Source: an uncultured Monoglobus sp. (GTDB lineage Bacteria; Bacillota; Clostridia; Monoglobales; Monoglobaceae). From it: a DNA stretch of 62,551 nt. The stretch is taken from positions 1 through 62,551 of the forward strand of contig CANQMT010000014.1 of the NCBI GenBank assembly GCA_947625055.1, in the 5' to 3' direction. A program made the position numbers and the translations under genes. The notes under the pieces are model-generated. The model saw nothing but the letters and a program-made list of their open reading frames with translations, did no database searches and was not told where the DNA came from. This document shows positions 21,515 through 31,365 of the stretch, piece after piece; position 1 is the stretch's first letter; each line of letters starts with the position of its first letter.

Positions 21515-22345
21515 TTAAAGATTTATAACCGCCTCCGCGGCATTTTTGACCGGGTTTTCGGATATGCTCTCGATAGTTCCGCTGTCGCATGCAGACGCGA
21601 TCTCGGGGCTGAGCGGGATCTTATCGAGCACTTTCAGGCCGTGCTCCTTCGCGATCTCGTCAATGTGGCTCTCGCCGAAAATGCTGATTTTCTTTCCGCA
21701 GTCGGGGCATACGGCATAGCTCATGTTTTCCACAAGTCCTAATATCGGAATATTCATCAGTTCGGCCATTTTGACCGCCTTTGACACGATCATTGAGACG
21801 AGCTCCTGCGGCGATGTAACAACAATGATCCCGTCCACAGGCAGCGACTGGAAAACGGTCAGCGGAACGTCTCCGGTTCCCGGAGGCATGTCGACAAACA
21901 TAATGTCCTCGTTCTCCCAGAATACCTCGCTCCAGAACTGTTTGACCGTTCCCGCAATAATGGGACCGCGCCATACCACGGGTTCTTTGTCATCTTCAAG
22001 CAGCAGATTGATCGACATTATGTCAATGCCGGAGGCCGACTGTTCGGGCAGAATTCCGAAATCGCTTCCCGCGGCCTTTTGGGTTATGCCGAATGCCTTC
22101 GGGATAGACGGGCCGGTTATGTCGGCGTCAAGGACCGCGGTCTTAAGCCCCGCCTTTTGCGCGGCCGAGGCCAGCAGCGCCGTTACGGACGATTTGCCCA
22201 CGCCGCCCTTGCCGCTTACAATGCCGATCACTTTTTTGACCGAGCTGTAAGGGTTGAGGCTGACGGCAAACGAGTTTTGCTCTTCTCTGCGCGACGCGCA
22301 GTTCTCGCCGCATGCAGAGCAGTCGTTTGTGCAGTTTTCACTCAT
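21515..22345 (-). CDS. Mrp/ApbC (NBP35-like) iron-sulfur carrier ATPase
   Basis: This 276-residue P-loop ATPase belongs to the Mrp/ApbC/NBP35 group that carries Fe-S clusters to target proteins. A Cys-rich N-terminus (NCTNDCSACGENCASR) precedes the deviant Walker A GKGGVGKSSVTALLA. Switch motifs FVDMPPGTGDVPLT and VENMSYAVCPDCGKK follow, the latter with the CxxC that bridges a cluster between subunits. Its ribosome site is GGAG seven bases from the ATG. It is convergent with the PBP gene and divergent from metF. Many Fe-S proteins in this window (RnfB, RnfC, the aldo/keto reductase) are plausible clients. Confidence 0.93.
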   Translation of the reverse strand: MSENCTNDCSACGENCASRREEQNSFAVSLNPYSSVKKVIGIVSGKGGVGKSSVTALLASAAQKAGLKTAVLDADITGPSIPKAFGITQKAAGSDFGILPEQSASGIDIMSINLLLEDDKEPVVWRGPIIAGTVKQFWSEVFWENEDIMFVDMPPGTGDVPLTVFQSLPVDGIIVVTSPQELVSMIVSKAVKMAELMNIPILGLVENMSYAVCPDCGKKISIFGESHIDEIAKEHGLKVLDKIPLSPEIASACDSGTIESISENPVKNAAEAVINL

Positions 22346-22438
22346 AATATTATCTCCAATCTTTGTTTATTCTCATATTAATATATATTTAATCTCCGTC
22401 AATGTCAAGAAATTATTTAAAAATCTTTATATTTTAGT

Positions 22439-22467
22439 TTGCATTGTATGGCTGTTTGTGGTATAAT
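22439..22467 (+). promoter_or_regulatory. Promoter of the metF-metH operon
   Basis: TTGCAT (22439-22444) and TATAAT (22462-22467) are spaced 17 bases apart. The leader to metF is only about 30 nt and contains GGAGGG, so no leader riboswitch fits. Confidence 0.75.
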
Positions 22468-22503
22468 TATCAAATAGTCATTTATTGTTACGGAGGGTTT
22501 AAT

Positions 22504-23367
22504 ATGAAAATATCTGATAAATTCAAAAACAGAGGCGGCGCGCCGATCGTGTCGGTCGAGATATTTCCTCCCAAAAAAGAGGAAGCCTTCCAAAACGTCG
22601 GCGGCATGCTTGAAAAGTTCAAAGCGCTCGGCCCCGCGTATATAAGCGTGACCTGCGGCGCGGGCGGAAGTTCCCACAGGCGGAACAAGACGATCGAGCT
22701 TGCCTCAATGATAAAGAATAAATTCGGCATTGACTCGATGGCCCACCTGACCTGCATCTCCTCGACGGCAGCCTCGATCGAGAGCGAGCTTAATGAAATA
22801 GAAAGATCCGGAATAGAGAATGTGCTTGCGCTTCGCGGAGACATTCCCAAAGAGGGCTTTGATCCGTCAGAGTCGGAGTACAGCTACGCCTCGGAGCTTA
22901 TAGAGAAAATAAAGGCCGAAAGCGGGCTGTGCGTGGCCGCCGCGGCATATCCCGAGGGGCATATCGAGTGTGAGGATCTTGACGAGAGTATAGAGGTGCT
23001 TAAAATAAAGCAGGACGCGGGAGCCGAGGTTTTTGTCAGTCAGTTGTTTTTCAGCAACGAGTATTTTTACAAATTTCTCGAAAAGGCCGTCAAAGCGGGC
23101 ATAACGGTTCCGATAACTCCGGGGATCATGCCGATGATGACGAAAAGCCAGATCTCAAACATGATATTCACCTGCGGCGCGTCTCTGCCGGCGGCGATGA
23201 TCAGGCTGCTTAACAAATATGAAAACAGCCATGACGATCTGCTCAAGGCGGGAATTGAATACGCCGGAGAGCAGATAAGGGACCTCTCCGAAAACGGAGC
23301 GGCGGGAATACATATTTATTCGATGAACAAGCCCGATATAGCGGCGCGGCTCATGGAATATGTTTAA
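22504..23367 (+). CDS. metF: Methylenetetrahydrofolate reductase
   Basis: This 287-residue flavoprotein reduces methylene-THF to methyl-THF, the methyl donor for methionine synthase. VSVEIFPPKKEEAF is the conserved start. SVTCGAGGSSHRRNKTIE, NVLALRGDIPKEG and AEVFVSQLFFSNEYFYKF are core motifs. I use the ATG at 22504, with GGAGGG upstream, rather than the open frame from 22444. The MetH activation protein and metH follow, making a complete methyl-transfer operon. Confidence 0.95.
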   Translation: MKISDKFKNRGGAPIVSVEIFPPKKEEAFQNVGGMLEKFKALGPAYISVTCGAGGSSHRRNKTIELASMIKNKFGIDSMAHLTCISSTAASIESELNEIERSGIENVLALRGDIPKEGFDPSESEYSYASELIEKIKAESGLCVAAAAYPEGHIECEDLDESIEVLKIKQDAGAEVFVSQLFFSNEYFYKFLEKAVKAGITVPITPGIMPMMTKSQISNMIFTCGASLPAAMIRLLNKYENSHDDLLKAGIEYAGEQIRDLSENGAAGIHIYSMNKPDIAARLMEYV

Positions 23368-23379
23368 GGCGGAATATAG

Positions 23380-24084
23380 ATGAACGGAAACACTGAAATA
23401 AAGCTTGACAAAAGCGAGGTGCTGCGCTACATGGGCCACAGGGGCCGAAGCGTGAACTCCTCGATAGAGAGCGTAGTTGCGGAATGTATGGAGGAGATCG
23501 TGAAGATCTCCCGATACCGCTATGTCTATAAAATATTCGATGTAAAGATCGGCTTTTATAAAGGCGAGTCCTGCATAGAGCTCGCGGGCGCAAACGTGAG
23601 GCTCACCGGAAACGATATTTACGAGCATCTGCGAGACTGCAAAAAATGCGCGCTGATGGCGGCTACTCTCGGAATAGAGGTCGACAGCGCCGTAAGAGTC
23701 GCTCAGAACACAGATATGCTTAGGGCGCTCGCGCTTGACGCCTGCGCGGCTGATATGATCGAGAAGGTATGCGATATCGCCGAGAGCGAGATCAGACTTA
23801 AAGCCGAAGCCGAGAATTGCGGGATCAATTTCAGGTTTTCGCCCGGTTACGGCGATCTGCCTTTAAGCGCTCAGAAAAGCGTGCTCGCCGCGCTTGACGC
23901 GGGCAGGAAGATCGGGCTGACTCTCACCGACACCTCGCTGATGATACCGGGAAAATCGGTCACGGCGGTTGTCGGTTTTACCCGCGGGTACAAAAGGCCC
24001 AAGCCGAAATCGGGCTGTGAGATATGCTCAATGCGGGACAGATGCAAGATAAGAAAGGCGGGTACGACCTGTGGACGTAATTAA
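23380..24084 (+). CDS. Methionine synthase activation-domain protein (separate MetH reactivation module)
   Basis: This 234-residue protein matches the C-terminal activation domain of cobalamin-dependent methionine synthase, which helps re-methylate oxidised cobalamin with SAM. Typical stretches are LRYMGHRGRSVNSSIESV, MAATLGIEVD, LALDACAADMIEKVCD and FRFSPGYGDLPLSAQK. The end carries a cysteine cluster (CEICSMRDRCKIRKAGTTC) that could hold a metal or cluster, a common addition in stand-alone versions. It overlaps metH by 14 bases. The neighbouring metH lacks this domain, so the two together form the full enzyme. Confidence 0.92.
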   Translation: MNGNTEIKLDKSEVLRYMGHRGRSVNSSIESVVAECMEEIVKISRYRYVYKIFDVKIGFYKGESCIELAGANVRLTGNDIYEHLRDCKKCALMAATLGIEVDSAVRVAQNTDMLRALALDACAADMIEKVCDIAESEIRLKAEAENCGINFRFSPGYGDLPLSAQKSVLAALDAGRKIGLTLTDTSLMIPGKSVTAVVGFTRGYKRPKPKSGCEICSMRDRCKIRKAGTTCGRN

Positions 24085-26452
24085 CCGGATAAAAAAAGGC
24101 AGATTGTTTTTTGACGGCGCTATGGGCACCATGCTCCAGAGCGCGGGACTTGAGGCGGGCGGCCTGCCCGAGGTATATAATATTGAGCACCCCGACATAG
24201 TTTTGGATATACATAAGAAGTATGTTGAAGCCGGGGCTGATGTTGTCACATCCAACACATTTCAGGCGAACGCGCTGAAACTTAAAGGCTGCGGATATTC
24301 GCCCGGGGAGCTGATCTCCGCGGGCGTAAGACTTGCAAAAGAAAGCGGCGCCGAATATACGGCTCTTGATATCGGGCCTTTAGGCAGTCTCTTGGAGCCG
24401 ATGGGGACCTTGAGCTTTGATGAGGCCTATGAGCTTTTTAAAGAGCAGCTTATTGCCGGAGAGAAGGCGGGGGCCGACCTTGTGCTGTTCGAGACAATGT
24501 CGGATCTGCTCGAGGTAAAAGCGGCGGTGCTCGCAGCGAGGGAGAATACAAAGCTTCCCGTATTTGTCACCATGACTTTTCAGGAGGACGGCAGAACGTT
24601 TGTCGGCTGCGACCCGGTCTCGGCTGCGGTCACACTGTCCGGTTTGCGCGTCGACGCGCTCGGCGTTAACTGCTCGCTGGGCCCCAAGCAGCTTATGCCC
24701 GTGATCGACGAGCTTATAAAATATTCGCGCGTTCCGGTAATGGTCCAGCCAAACGCGGGCCTTCCGTCAATAAGGAACGGCGAGACGACTTATGACATAA
24801 CCCCGGACGAGTTCGCGGAATTTATGACTGAAATCGCGAAAAAGGGCGCGGCAGTTCTCGGCGGATGCTGCGGGACCACGCCCGAGTTTATCAAAAAAAC
24901 CAGGGCCGCGGCCAGGAATATTCCATTTATTAGGCCGAAGCCCGAGCCCGTGACGGCGGTGTGCTCGGGAACCGAGACGGTGATATTCGACCGCGGAGTG
25001 ACCATAATCGGTGAGAGGATCAATCCCACCGGCAAAAAGAAGCTCAAGGAGCGGCTGCGGGCCAAGGACTTCGGCTATCTTGTGGGCGAGGCGCTGAGCC
25101 AGAAAGAGGCGGGCGCGGACGTGCTTGACGTTAACTGCGGTCTGCCCGAGATAGACGAGGCGGCGGCGCTTACCCGCGCCGCGCGCGAGATCCAGGCGGC
25201 GGTCAATCTGCCGCTGCAGCTCGACAGCAGCGACAGCGCCGCGATAGAGTCCGCTGTGAGAGCGTATAACGGCAAGCCGATAATCAATTCGGTAAACGGC
25301 AAGGTCGAGAGCATGGAAGCGATATTCCCGATAGCCGCCAAGTACGGGGCTGTGGTCGTCGGTCTGTGCCTTGACGAAAACGGAATACCCGAAACAGCGG
25401 AGGGCAGACTCAAGATTGCCGAGCGCATAATCAGCCGCGCGGCGGATTTCGGGATCCCGAAAGAGGACATACTTATCGACTGTCTTGTGCTGACCGCGTC
25501 GGCGCAGCAGGAGCTTGTGATCGAGACGATAAAGGCCATACGAATGGTAAAGGAACTCGGCGTTAAGACCGTGCTGGGCGTCAGCAACGTGTCGTTCGGC
25601 CTGCCCGCGAGGCCGGTGCTGAACAGCGTGTTCCTGGCCGCGGGCTTCGGAGCGGGGCTCGACTCGGCGATAGTCAATCCGATGAGTCCCGAGATCATGC
25701 GTACCTTCCGCGCCTTTAAGGTGCTTAATGATCAGGACAGGGACGCCGCTGATTATATCGCCAATTACGCGGGCTACACATCCGAAAATCCCTCGGGGGC
25801 CGCAGCCGGCGCGCCGCAGGGCGGAAGCGGAGGCGGAGATCTGAAATCGGTCATAATCGACGGCAGGCGCGAGCTTGCGCGGGAGCTGACGATCGGCCTT
25901 TTAAAAGAAAAGGATCCGATAACGATAATAAACGAGTATTTTATTCCCGCTCTCGACGTTGTGGGCGGCAGATATGAAAAAGGCGAGGTTTTCCTGCCCC
26001 AGCTCATTCAGTCGGCCGAGGCGGTTAAAAGCGGGTTCAACGTGCTCAAGGAGAACTCGTCATCAGAGGGCGCCGGCAAGGGAAAGATCATCCTCGCAAC
26101 CGTCCGCGGCGACATTCACGATATAGGTAAAAACATTGTTAAAATGCTGCTTGAAAACTACGGCTACGAGGTGCTTGATCTCGGCAAGGACGTGCCCGCC
26201 GAGGAAATTGTCGGCGCGGCGCTTGAAAACGACATAAAGCTCGTCGGTCTCAGCGCGCTTATGACGACCACGGTCAAGAGCATGAAGGATACGATAACGG
26301 CTTTGAAAGCCGCGGGAAGCGGCGCCAAAGTTGTGGTCGGCGGCGCGGTGCTGAATGAGGAATACGCCGAATTCGTCGGCGCGGATTATTATGGCAAAGA
26401 CGCCGGAATGACGGTGAAAATAGCCAACGAGGTATTCGGGCACACAAATTGA
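24071..26452 (+). CDS. metH: Cobalamin-dependent methionine synthase without activation domain
   Basis: This 793-residue enzyme transfers a methyl group from methyl-THF through cobalamin to homocysteine. The homocysteine domain (1 to about 290) has zinc Cys in ALGVNCSLGP and GGCCGTTPEF. The pterin domain (about 310-570) starts GERINPTGKKKLKERL. A Gly/Ala linker leads to the cobalamin cap and Rossmann domain, with RGDIHDIGKNIVKMLL carrying the DxHxxG cobalamin His. The sequence stops after this domain; E. coli MetH continues about 330 residues further. The start is a GTG inside the end of the activation-protein gene. Confidence 0.95.
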   Translation: MDVINRIKKGRLFFDGAMGTMLQSAGLEAGGLPEVYNIEHPDIVLDIHKKYVEAGADVVTSNTFQANALKLKGCGYSPGELISAGVRLAKESGAEYTALDIGPLGSLLEPMGTLSFDEAYELFKEQLIAGEKAGADLVLFETMSDLLEVKAAVLAARENTKLPVFVTMTFQEDGRTFVGCDPVSAAVTLSGLRVDALGVNCSLGPKQLMPVIDELIKYSRVPVMVQPNAGLPSIRNGETTYDITPDEFAEFMTEIAKKGAAVLGGCCGTTPEFIKKTRAAARNIPFIRPKPEPVTAVCSGTETVIFDRGVTIIGERINPTGKKKLKERLRAKDFGYLVGEALSQKEAGADVLDVNCGLPEIDEAAALTRAAREIQAAVNLPLQLDSSDSAAIESAVRAYNGKPIINSVNGKVESMEAIFPIAAKYGAVVVGLCLDENGIPETAEGRLKIAERIISRAADFGIPKEDILIDCLVLTASAQQELVIETIKAIRMVKELGVKTVLGVSNVSFGLPARPVLNSVFLAAGFGAGLDSAIVNPMSPEIMRTFRAFKVLNDQDRDAADYIANYAGYTSENPSGAAAGAPQGGSGGGDLKSVIIDGRRELARELTIGLLKEKDPITIINEYFIPALDVVGGRYEKGEVFLPQLIQSAEAVKSGFNVLKENSSSEGAGKGKIILATVRGDIHDIGKNIVKMLLENYGYEVLDLGKDVPAEEIVGAALENDIKLVGLSALMTTTVKSMKDTITALKAAGSGAKVVVGGAVLNEEYAEFVGADYYGKDAGMTVKIANEVFGHTN

Positions 26453-26483
26453 GAACAGATGAAAAATACAGAGGAGAAATATA

Positions 26484-27293
26484 ATGATAATTGATTTTCA
26501 CACTCACGCTTTTCCCGACAAAATAGCGGAAAGGGCCATGATCAATCTTGAGCAGAACATAGTTGACGTTCAGGGCAAAAGCTATCCTGCGAGAGGCAAA
26601 GGAACGCTTGACAGCCTGATCGAGCACATGCGCGGCGGCGGAGTCGACATTTCGGTCGTCCTTCCGATAGCGACGACCGTCAGGCAGTCGCCCTCGATCA
26701 ACCGCTTTGCCCGGGAAATAAACGGCAAAAACGGGATCATATCTTTCGGCAGCCTTCATCCGATGCAGCCCGACTGGGAGGAAACCCTTGAGGAGATCAA
26801 GGAGTCGGGGCTTAAAGGAATAAAGCTTCACCTTGAGTACCAGCAGGTCTATCTGACGTCCCCCGAGGTCGTCAGAATACTCAAAAAGGCCGAGGAGCTC
26901 GGTCTTTACACTGTTTTCCACGCAGGGCGCGACATAGGGATCCCCGAACCCGTCCACTGCAAGCCCGAGTGCCTGCGGCAAATTCTTGATCATGTCGGAG
27001 GAGACAAGATCATCGCCGCGCATATGGGCGGCTGGCGGTCATGGGACGAGGTCGAGGAGTATCTTGTAGGAACGCCGATCATGTTTGACACGTCCTATGT
27101 TAAGGGCTTTATGAGTCCGGAACGGTTTAAGAAGATCGTCAGGGACCACGGCAGCGAAAAGATCCTGTTCGGCACCGATATGCCGTGGCAGGAGCCGTGC
27201 GAAGCGAAAGAGTTTATCGAGAGCGCGGGCCTCGGCGAAGAGGAGCTTAGGAATATATATTACAGAAACGCGATGAGGATATTGGATCTGTAA
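26484..27293 (+). CDS. Amidohydrolase-family metal hydrolase
   Basis: This 269-residue TIM-barrel hydrolase belongs to the Amidohydro_2 group. The HxH metal motif is IDFHTHAFPDK at the N-terminus. GIKLHLEYQQVYL, TVFHAGRDIG and IAAHMGGWRSW carry further barrel residues, and LFGTDMPWQEP holds the final metal Asp. It lies 31 bases after metH and may share its transcript, although no methyl-transfer role is known for this group. The substrate is unknown. Confidence 0.88.
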   Translation: MIIDFHTHAFPDKIAERAMINLEQNIVDVQGKSYPARGKGTLDSLIEHMRGGGVDISVVLPIATTVRQSPSINRFAREINGKNGIISFGSLHPMQPDWEETLEEIKESGLKGIKLHLEYQQVYLTSPEVVRILKKAEELGLYTVFHAGRDIGIPEPVHCKPECLRQILDHVGGDKIIAAHMGGWRSWDEVEEYLVGTPIMFDTSYVKGFMSPERFKKIVRDHGSEKILFGTDMPWQEPCEAKEFIESAGLGEEELRNIYYRNAMRILDL

Positions 27294-27342
27294 TTTATAT
27301 TTGCGGATATAAAACTTATAATATTAAAATATTGTAACAAGC

Positions 27343-27371
27343 TTGAAGTCTGCCGATAAATTTGTTATAAT
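27343..27371 (+). promoter_or_regulatory. Promoter of the SGNH esterase gene
   Basis: TTGAAG (27343-27348) and TATAAT (27366-27371) are spaced exactly 17 bases apart. Confidence 0.75.
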
Positions 27372-27424
27372 TATACATGGTATTAAGGATCGGATCTGTA
27401 TGAAAGATTTGGAGTTTTGCGCTT

Positions 27425-29836
27425 ATGAGTAACAAGGATTTGCCCGTTAAAGTAAAAAAGAAAAAGAAACGGCGGCCGATCGTGGTTTTGGCGGTGATTT
27501 TGTTTTTGATCGCCGCATCGGTCTGCGCTGTTTTTTATTTTTATCCGGGCGGCGCGGGTTATGTCAGAAACGTTGTTTTGAACGCTTTTACTGACAATTC
27601 GGACGAAGCGGCCGAGGAAGCGCCCGCGGTCGGTGTTCCGACTCTTAAAGTCTACTCGCCTCAGTCGCCGGCGGTCGCTCCCGAGGCGGTCACGCCCGCG
27701 AACCTCAAGAACTCGTACGGAACATACAATACCGAGGGCGGCTCGGAAAAAATATATGACGGCGATCCCGCGAGCTGCGCCGTTTCCGCAAACGGCTGGG
27801 TCACGCTTGACGCGGGGATCCCGAAGGCGCTTTCATACATAAGATACATTCCCGATATTTCTTCGCAGGAAGCGGCGGACAGTTGTGTGGGAACCAAATT
27901 TTTGGCGTCAAAAGACAATAAGGTTTTCGTTGAGCTCGGCACGATAATGCCCGACACAAACGGCGACATCGTTTCGGACTGGCACACGGTACTGTTCAGC
28001 GGCTACGGAATGTACAGATATTTTAAAGTCGAATTCGCGCCCGGCGCCTCGTTGGGCGAGGTTGAGTGGATGTGTGACGACGGCATCATAAACAACAATA
28101 AAAACGACCGTGAGACCATTAACAACACGGATATTGAGCTGACCGCGTTTGACGCGGCTGAGGAATTTGACGGCAGGGTCGCGCTGTCGGTCTACAACCG
28201 TGATAAGGTTATGCGCAAAATTGACGTCAGCGATTTTCATTTTGTTCCGGGCGAATATGCCGCCCTGAAGTTTAATAATCTTGATATAGAGCTCGGCGAT
28301 TATATAATAGTCGATGTGTATGATATGCGGAGCATGCGTTCGGCTCTTTCGGCGCATCTTGAATACAGATATACCGAGGCTTCTTCAAATCTCAAAATGG
28401 CGAATATCTACAGCGACAATATGATGTTTCAAGCGGATACCGACCTGATAATCTCGGGAAAAGCTCCCTGCGGCTCGACCGTTGAGGCTGAGATCGAGGA
28501 TCTTGACACGGGCGAGCTTTATGCCGCGTCCGGCATCGCTTCGGGTGTTTCGGACTGGGAGGTAAATTTCGGCGCTTTCCCCAACGGAGGAAGATATGAT
28601 ATGCGTGTTGCCTGCGGCGATGAGGAGCTTGAATTTAAGAATATAACCTTTGGCGATATCTGGGTTTTCGCGGGCCAGTCGAATATGGAGTTTTATCTGT
28701 GCGGCGAAAAAGAGGGAGAGGAGTACCTCAAAACCGCGCAGGGAAAGAGCGACTCGAACTGCTCAGATATCCGTATGATCAATCTCTATAATATCGGGCT
28801 TATGGGCGCCGCGGGCGAGATCGACGATGTGCCGCTCAATGACTGGAACGGATATTGGTCGGAACTCACGACCGACAGAGCGAGCTATCTTTCGGCGATC
28901 GCGTATTACTTTGCCCGGGGAATATATGAGCGCTACGGCAGGAACGTGGGCATAGTCAGCGTGGCCGTGGGCGATACCGAAATCAACATGTGGTACCCAA
29001 ACGGCGGGAAATTCGGCTCGTTTACCGGCACGGACGGCAGGCTTTACAACAACAGGATATATCCGTTCACAAAACAGAAAATAAAAGGCGTTCTCTGGTA
29101 CCAGGGCGAGGCCGACCAATACAGGACCAACATGAACGCTGACGAATATGCCGACGCGATGGCGGGACTTATTAATACCTACAGAGAAAAGTGGAACGAC
29201 CCGGAGCTTCCGTTTTACTATGTTCAGCTCGCGCGGTACGGCGTGAAGGACGAGAGCGAAATACGCGAGGGGCAGAGGATCGCCCTTCAAAGAGTCAATA
29301 GCGCCGCGAACCTCGGTATGTTCAGTCTGCTCGACATAATCGGAACATATGATCAGGGCTCGGGATGCGCGCGTACGGACATACACCCGTGGCAGAAAAA
29401 GCTTGTGGCCGAGAGATTTCTTGACATAACGGGACACGACATATACGGTGACGAGGAGAGACCGGTCGGCGGCCCGTCCTACAGCGGAATGAGCATCTAT
29501 GACGACTATATCGAGCTTACCTTTGAACACACGGGCAGGCTCCGGGTCATGGACAAAGAGCGTTATGCCGACAGCGAGTGCGACGATAAAATCGCAAATT
29601 CCATGACCGATACAAACGAGCTGCACGAGTTTTATATTGCGGGTGAGGACGGCAGATTCTATCCGGCGCGCGCCGAGATCGAAAACGACAAAGTAATAGT
29701 TTACAGCGATGAGGTCGCGGCTCCGAAGAACGTTATGTATGCATGGGGAGCGTACCCGGAGATGCCAAACCTGACCGACGACACGGGATTGCCGGCCTTT
29801 ACGTTCAACACAATGAACGGAAGCGAGTGGCAGTAG
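27425..29836 (+). CDS. Membrane-anchored SGNH esterase (sialate O-acetylesterase-like)
   Basis: This 803-residue extracytoplasmic esterase probably removes acetyl groups from glycans. A basic N-terminus and one membrane helix (about 19-40) act as an uncleaved anchor. Residues about 90-215 look like an F5/8-type-C (discoidin) sugar-binding domain. The SGNH catalytic domain starts with the block I motif GDIWVFAGQSNMEFYL. VLWYQGEADQYR fits the sialate-esterase WYQGE motif, and TDIHPWQKKLVAERF holds the Asp-His of the catalytic triad. It has its own promoter and stands alone. The substrate is inferred only from family. Confidence 0.87.
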   Translation: MSNKDLPVKVKKKKKRRPIVVLAVILFLIAASVCAVFYFYPGGAGYVRNVVLNAFTDNSDEAAEEAPAVGVPTLKVYSPQSPAVAPEAVTPANLKNSYGTYNTEGGSEKIYDGDPASCAVSANGWVTLDAGIPKALSYIRYIPDISSQEAADSCVGTKFLASKDNKVFVELGTIMPDTNGDIVSDWHTVLFSGYGMYRYFKVEFAPGASLGEVEWMCDDGIINNNKNDRETINNTDIELTAFDAAEEFDGRVALSVYNRDKVMRKIDVSDFHFVPGEYAALKFNNLDIELGDYIIVDVYDMRSMRSALSAHLEYRYTEASSNLKMANIYSDNMMFQADTDLIISGKAPCGSTVEAEIEDLDTGELYAASGIASGVSDWEVNFGAFPNGGRYDMRVACGDEELEFKNITFGDIWVFAGQSNMEFYLCGEKEGEEYLKTAQGKSDSNCSDIRMINLYNIGLMGAAGEIDDVPLNDWNGYWSELTTDRASYLSAIAYYFARGIYERYGRNVGIVSVAVGDTEINMWYPNGGKFGSFTGTDGRLYNNRIYPFTKQKIKGVLWYQGEADQYRTNMNADEYADAMAGLINTYREKWNDPELPFYYVQLARYGVKDESEIREGQRIALQRVNSAANLGMFSLLDIIGTYDQGSGCARTDIHPWQKKLVAERFLDITGHDIYGDEERPVGGPSYSGMSIYDDYIELTFEHTGRLRVMDKERYADSECDDKIANSMTDTNELHEFYIAGEDGRFYPARAEIENDKVIVYSDEVAAPKNVMYAWGAYPEMPNLTDDTGLPAFTFNTMNGSEWQ

Positions 29837-29877
29837 AGTTAATTACGGAAAATTCGACAAAAAATCAATTAATTATA

Positions 29878-29906
29878 TTGACATTATTATTAAATATAGT
29901 TATAAT
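29878..29906 (+). promoter_or_regulatory. Promoter of the rnf operon
   Basis: Perfect TTGACA (29878-29883) and TATAAT (29901-29906) are spaced 17 bases apart, so strong constitutive expression is likely. The leader of about 105 nt contains a small ACGG/CCGT hairpin near 29953-29970 and then AGGAGG before rnfC. Confidence 0.88.
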
Positions 29907-30017
29907 AGTTATTGTGTAGTGTCATGCGCAAAAACGGAATATATTGTATATGACGGGCTTTCAGTCCGTGAATCAAACAAGTAAAATAATTAAATATATA
30001 AACAGGAGGTAGTTATA

Positions 30018-31352
30018 ATGTTGAAAACATTCCATGGCGGCGTTCATCCCAATGATATGAAGGCTCCGACAGCCGGAAAACCGATTATTGAGCTTGACCC
30101 TTCCAAGGAAATGGTCTATCCCATGACCCAGCATATCGGCGCGCCCGCGTCACCTATCGTCAGCGTTGGCGATTACGTCTATGCGGGCCAGAAGATAGCC
30201 GAGGCGGGCGGTTTTGTTTCGGCCAACATCCATTCGTCCGTTTCGGGAACCGTCAAAGCGATCGAAAAGCGTATGCATCCGAACGGTCTCATGGTGAACT
30301 CGATCGTAATTGAGGATGACGAGCAGGATAAGGTCTGTCCCGACCTTAAAGGGTACGGAGACTATACCAAGCTTTCGCCCAAGGAGATCATCGAGATCAT
30401 CAAGGAAGCCGGAATCGTGGGGCTGGGCGGCGCGACATTCCCGACCCATGTCAAGCTTTCACCCCCGCCCGAGGCGAATATCGACTATGTTATCGTGAAC
30501 GCCGCGGAGTGCGAGCCGTATCTTACGTCCGATTATCGCTCGATGCTTGAGATCCCCGAACAGATAATCGGCGGCCTTAAGATAGTTATGCACATATTCG
30601 GACTGAAGGACGGCCATATCGGTATCGAGAACAACAAAGAGCTTGCTATCGAGACGATGACGGCTATGGCGGCTAAGGCCAAGGACGTGAACATCCACGT
30701 GCATACCCTTAAAACCAAATACCCGCAGGGCGGTGAGAAGCAGCTCATCAACGCCATAACAAAACGCAAAGTCGGCCCCGGCCAGCTTCCCTGGCAGGTC
30801 GGAGCTATCGTGTGCAACGTTGACACATGCCGCGCCATTTATCAGGCGGTCACACGCGGACTTCCGGTTATGACAAGAGTTGTGACTACCGGCGGAAAGT
30901 GCGCCAAGAACCCGGGAAATTACAAGGTGCGCATAGGCACCTCGCTCAGATCGGTATATGAGCAGACCGGCGGATTCACGGAAAATCCCGCGAAGGTTAT
31001 CATGGGAGGCCCCATGATGGGTATGGCCCTGCCCAATCTTGACGTTCCGGCAATAAAGGGCACATCCGGTCTTTTGGCTTTCAGCGAGGATGAGGCTTAC
31101 GGATATGAGGAAAGCGCTTGCTTAAGATGCGGCAAGTGCGTTTACGCGTGTCCGATGCGGCTGCTCCCCAACAGGCTTGACGAGGCCGCGAGAAGAGACG
31201 ATTTCAAGATGCTTGAAAAGCTTAATATTGTTGACTGCATCGAATGCGGAAGCTGCGCCTTTAGCTGTCCCTCAAAGAGACGGCAGGTCCAGCAGATAAA
31301 GGTTGCCAAGGATAAGCTCCGCGCAGCGCAGCAGCGCAGCAAGAATAATTAA
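30018..31352 (+). CDS. rnfC: Rnf complex subunit C
   Basis: This 444-residue peripheral subunit holds the NADH site of the ferredoxin:NAD+ oxidoreductase, which pumps Na+ or H+. The Rossmann/FMN part includes GLGGATFPTHVKLS and VNAAECEPYLTSDYR. Two ferredoxin-type motifs near the end, CLRCGKCVYACP and CIECGSCAFSCP, bind two [4Fe-4S] clusters. It is the first gene of the C-D-G-E-A-B operon and is normal length for clostridial versions. Confidence 0.96.
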   Translation: MLKTFHGGVHPNDMKAPTAGKPIIELDPSKEMVYPMTQHIGAPASPIVSVGDYVYAGQKIAEAGGFVSANIHSSVSGTVKAIEKRMHPNGLMVNSIVIEDDEQDKVCPDLKGYGDYTKLSPKEIIEIIKEAGIVGLGGATFPTHVKLSPPPEANIDYVIVNAAECEPYLTSDYRSMLEIPEQIIGGLKIVMHIFGLKDGHIGIENNKELAIETMTAMAAKAKDVNIHVHTLKTKYPQGGEKQLINAITKRKVGPGQLPWQVGAIVCNVDTCRAIYQAVTRGLPVMTRVVTTGGKCAKNPGNYKVRIGTSLRSVYEQTGGFTENPAKVIMGGPMMGMALPNLDVPAIKGTSGLLAFSEDEAYGYEESACLRCGKCVYACPMRLLPNRLDEAARRDDFKMLEKLNIVDCIECGSCAFSCPSKRRQVQQIKVAKDKLRAAQQRSKNN

Positions 31353-31365
31353 GGGAGGTATAATA

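Noticed and set aside
22439..22503. Possible SAM or cobalamin riboswitch before metF
   Set aside because: The leader between the promoter and metF is only about 30 bases, too short for either class.
28763..29626. 287-residue minus-strand frame opposite the SGNH esterase
   Set aside because: It sits inside a gene with clear catalytic motifs on the other strand and has no ribosome site.
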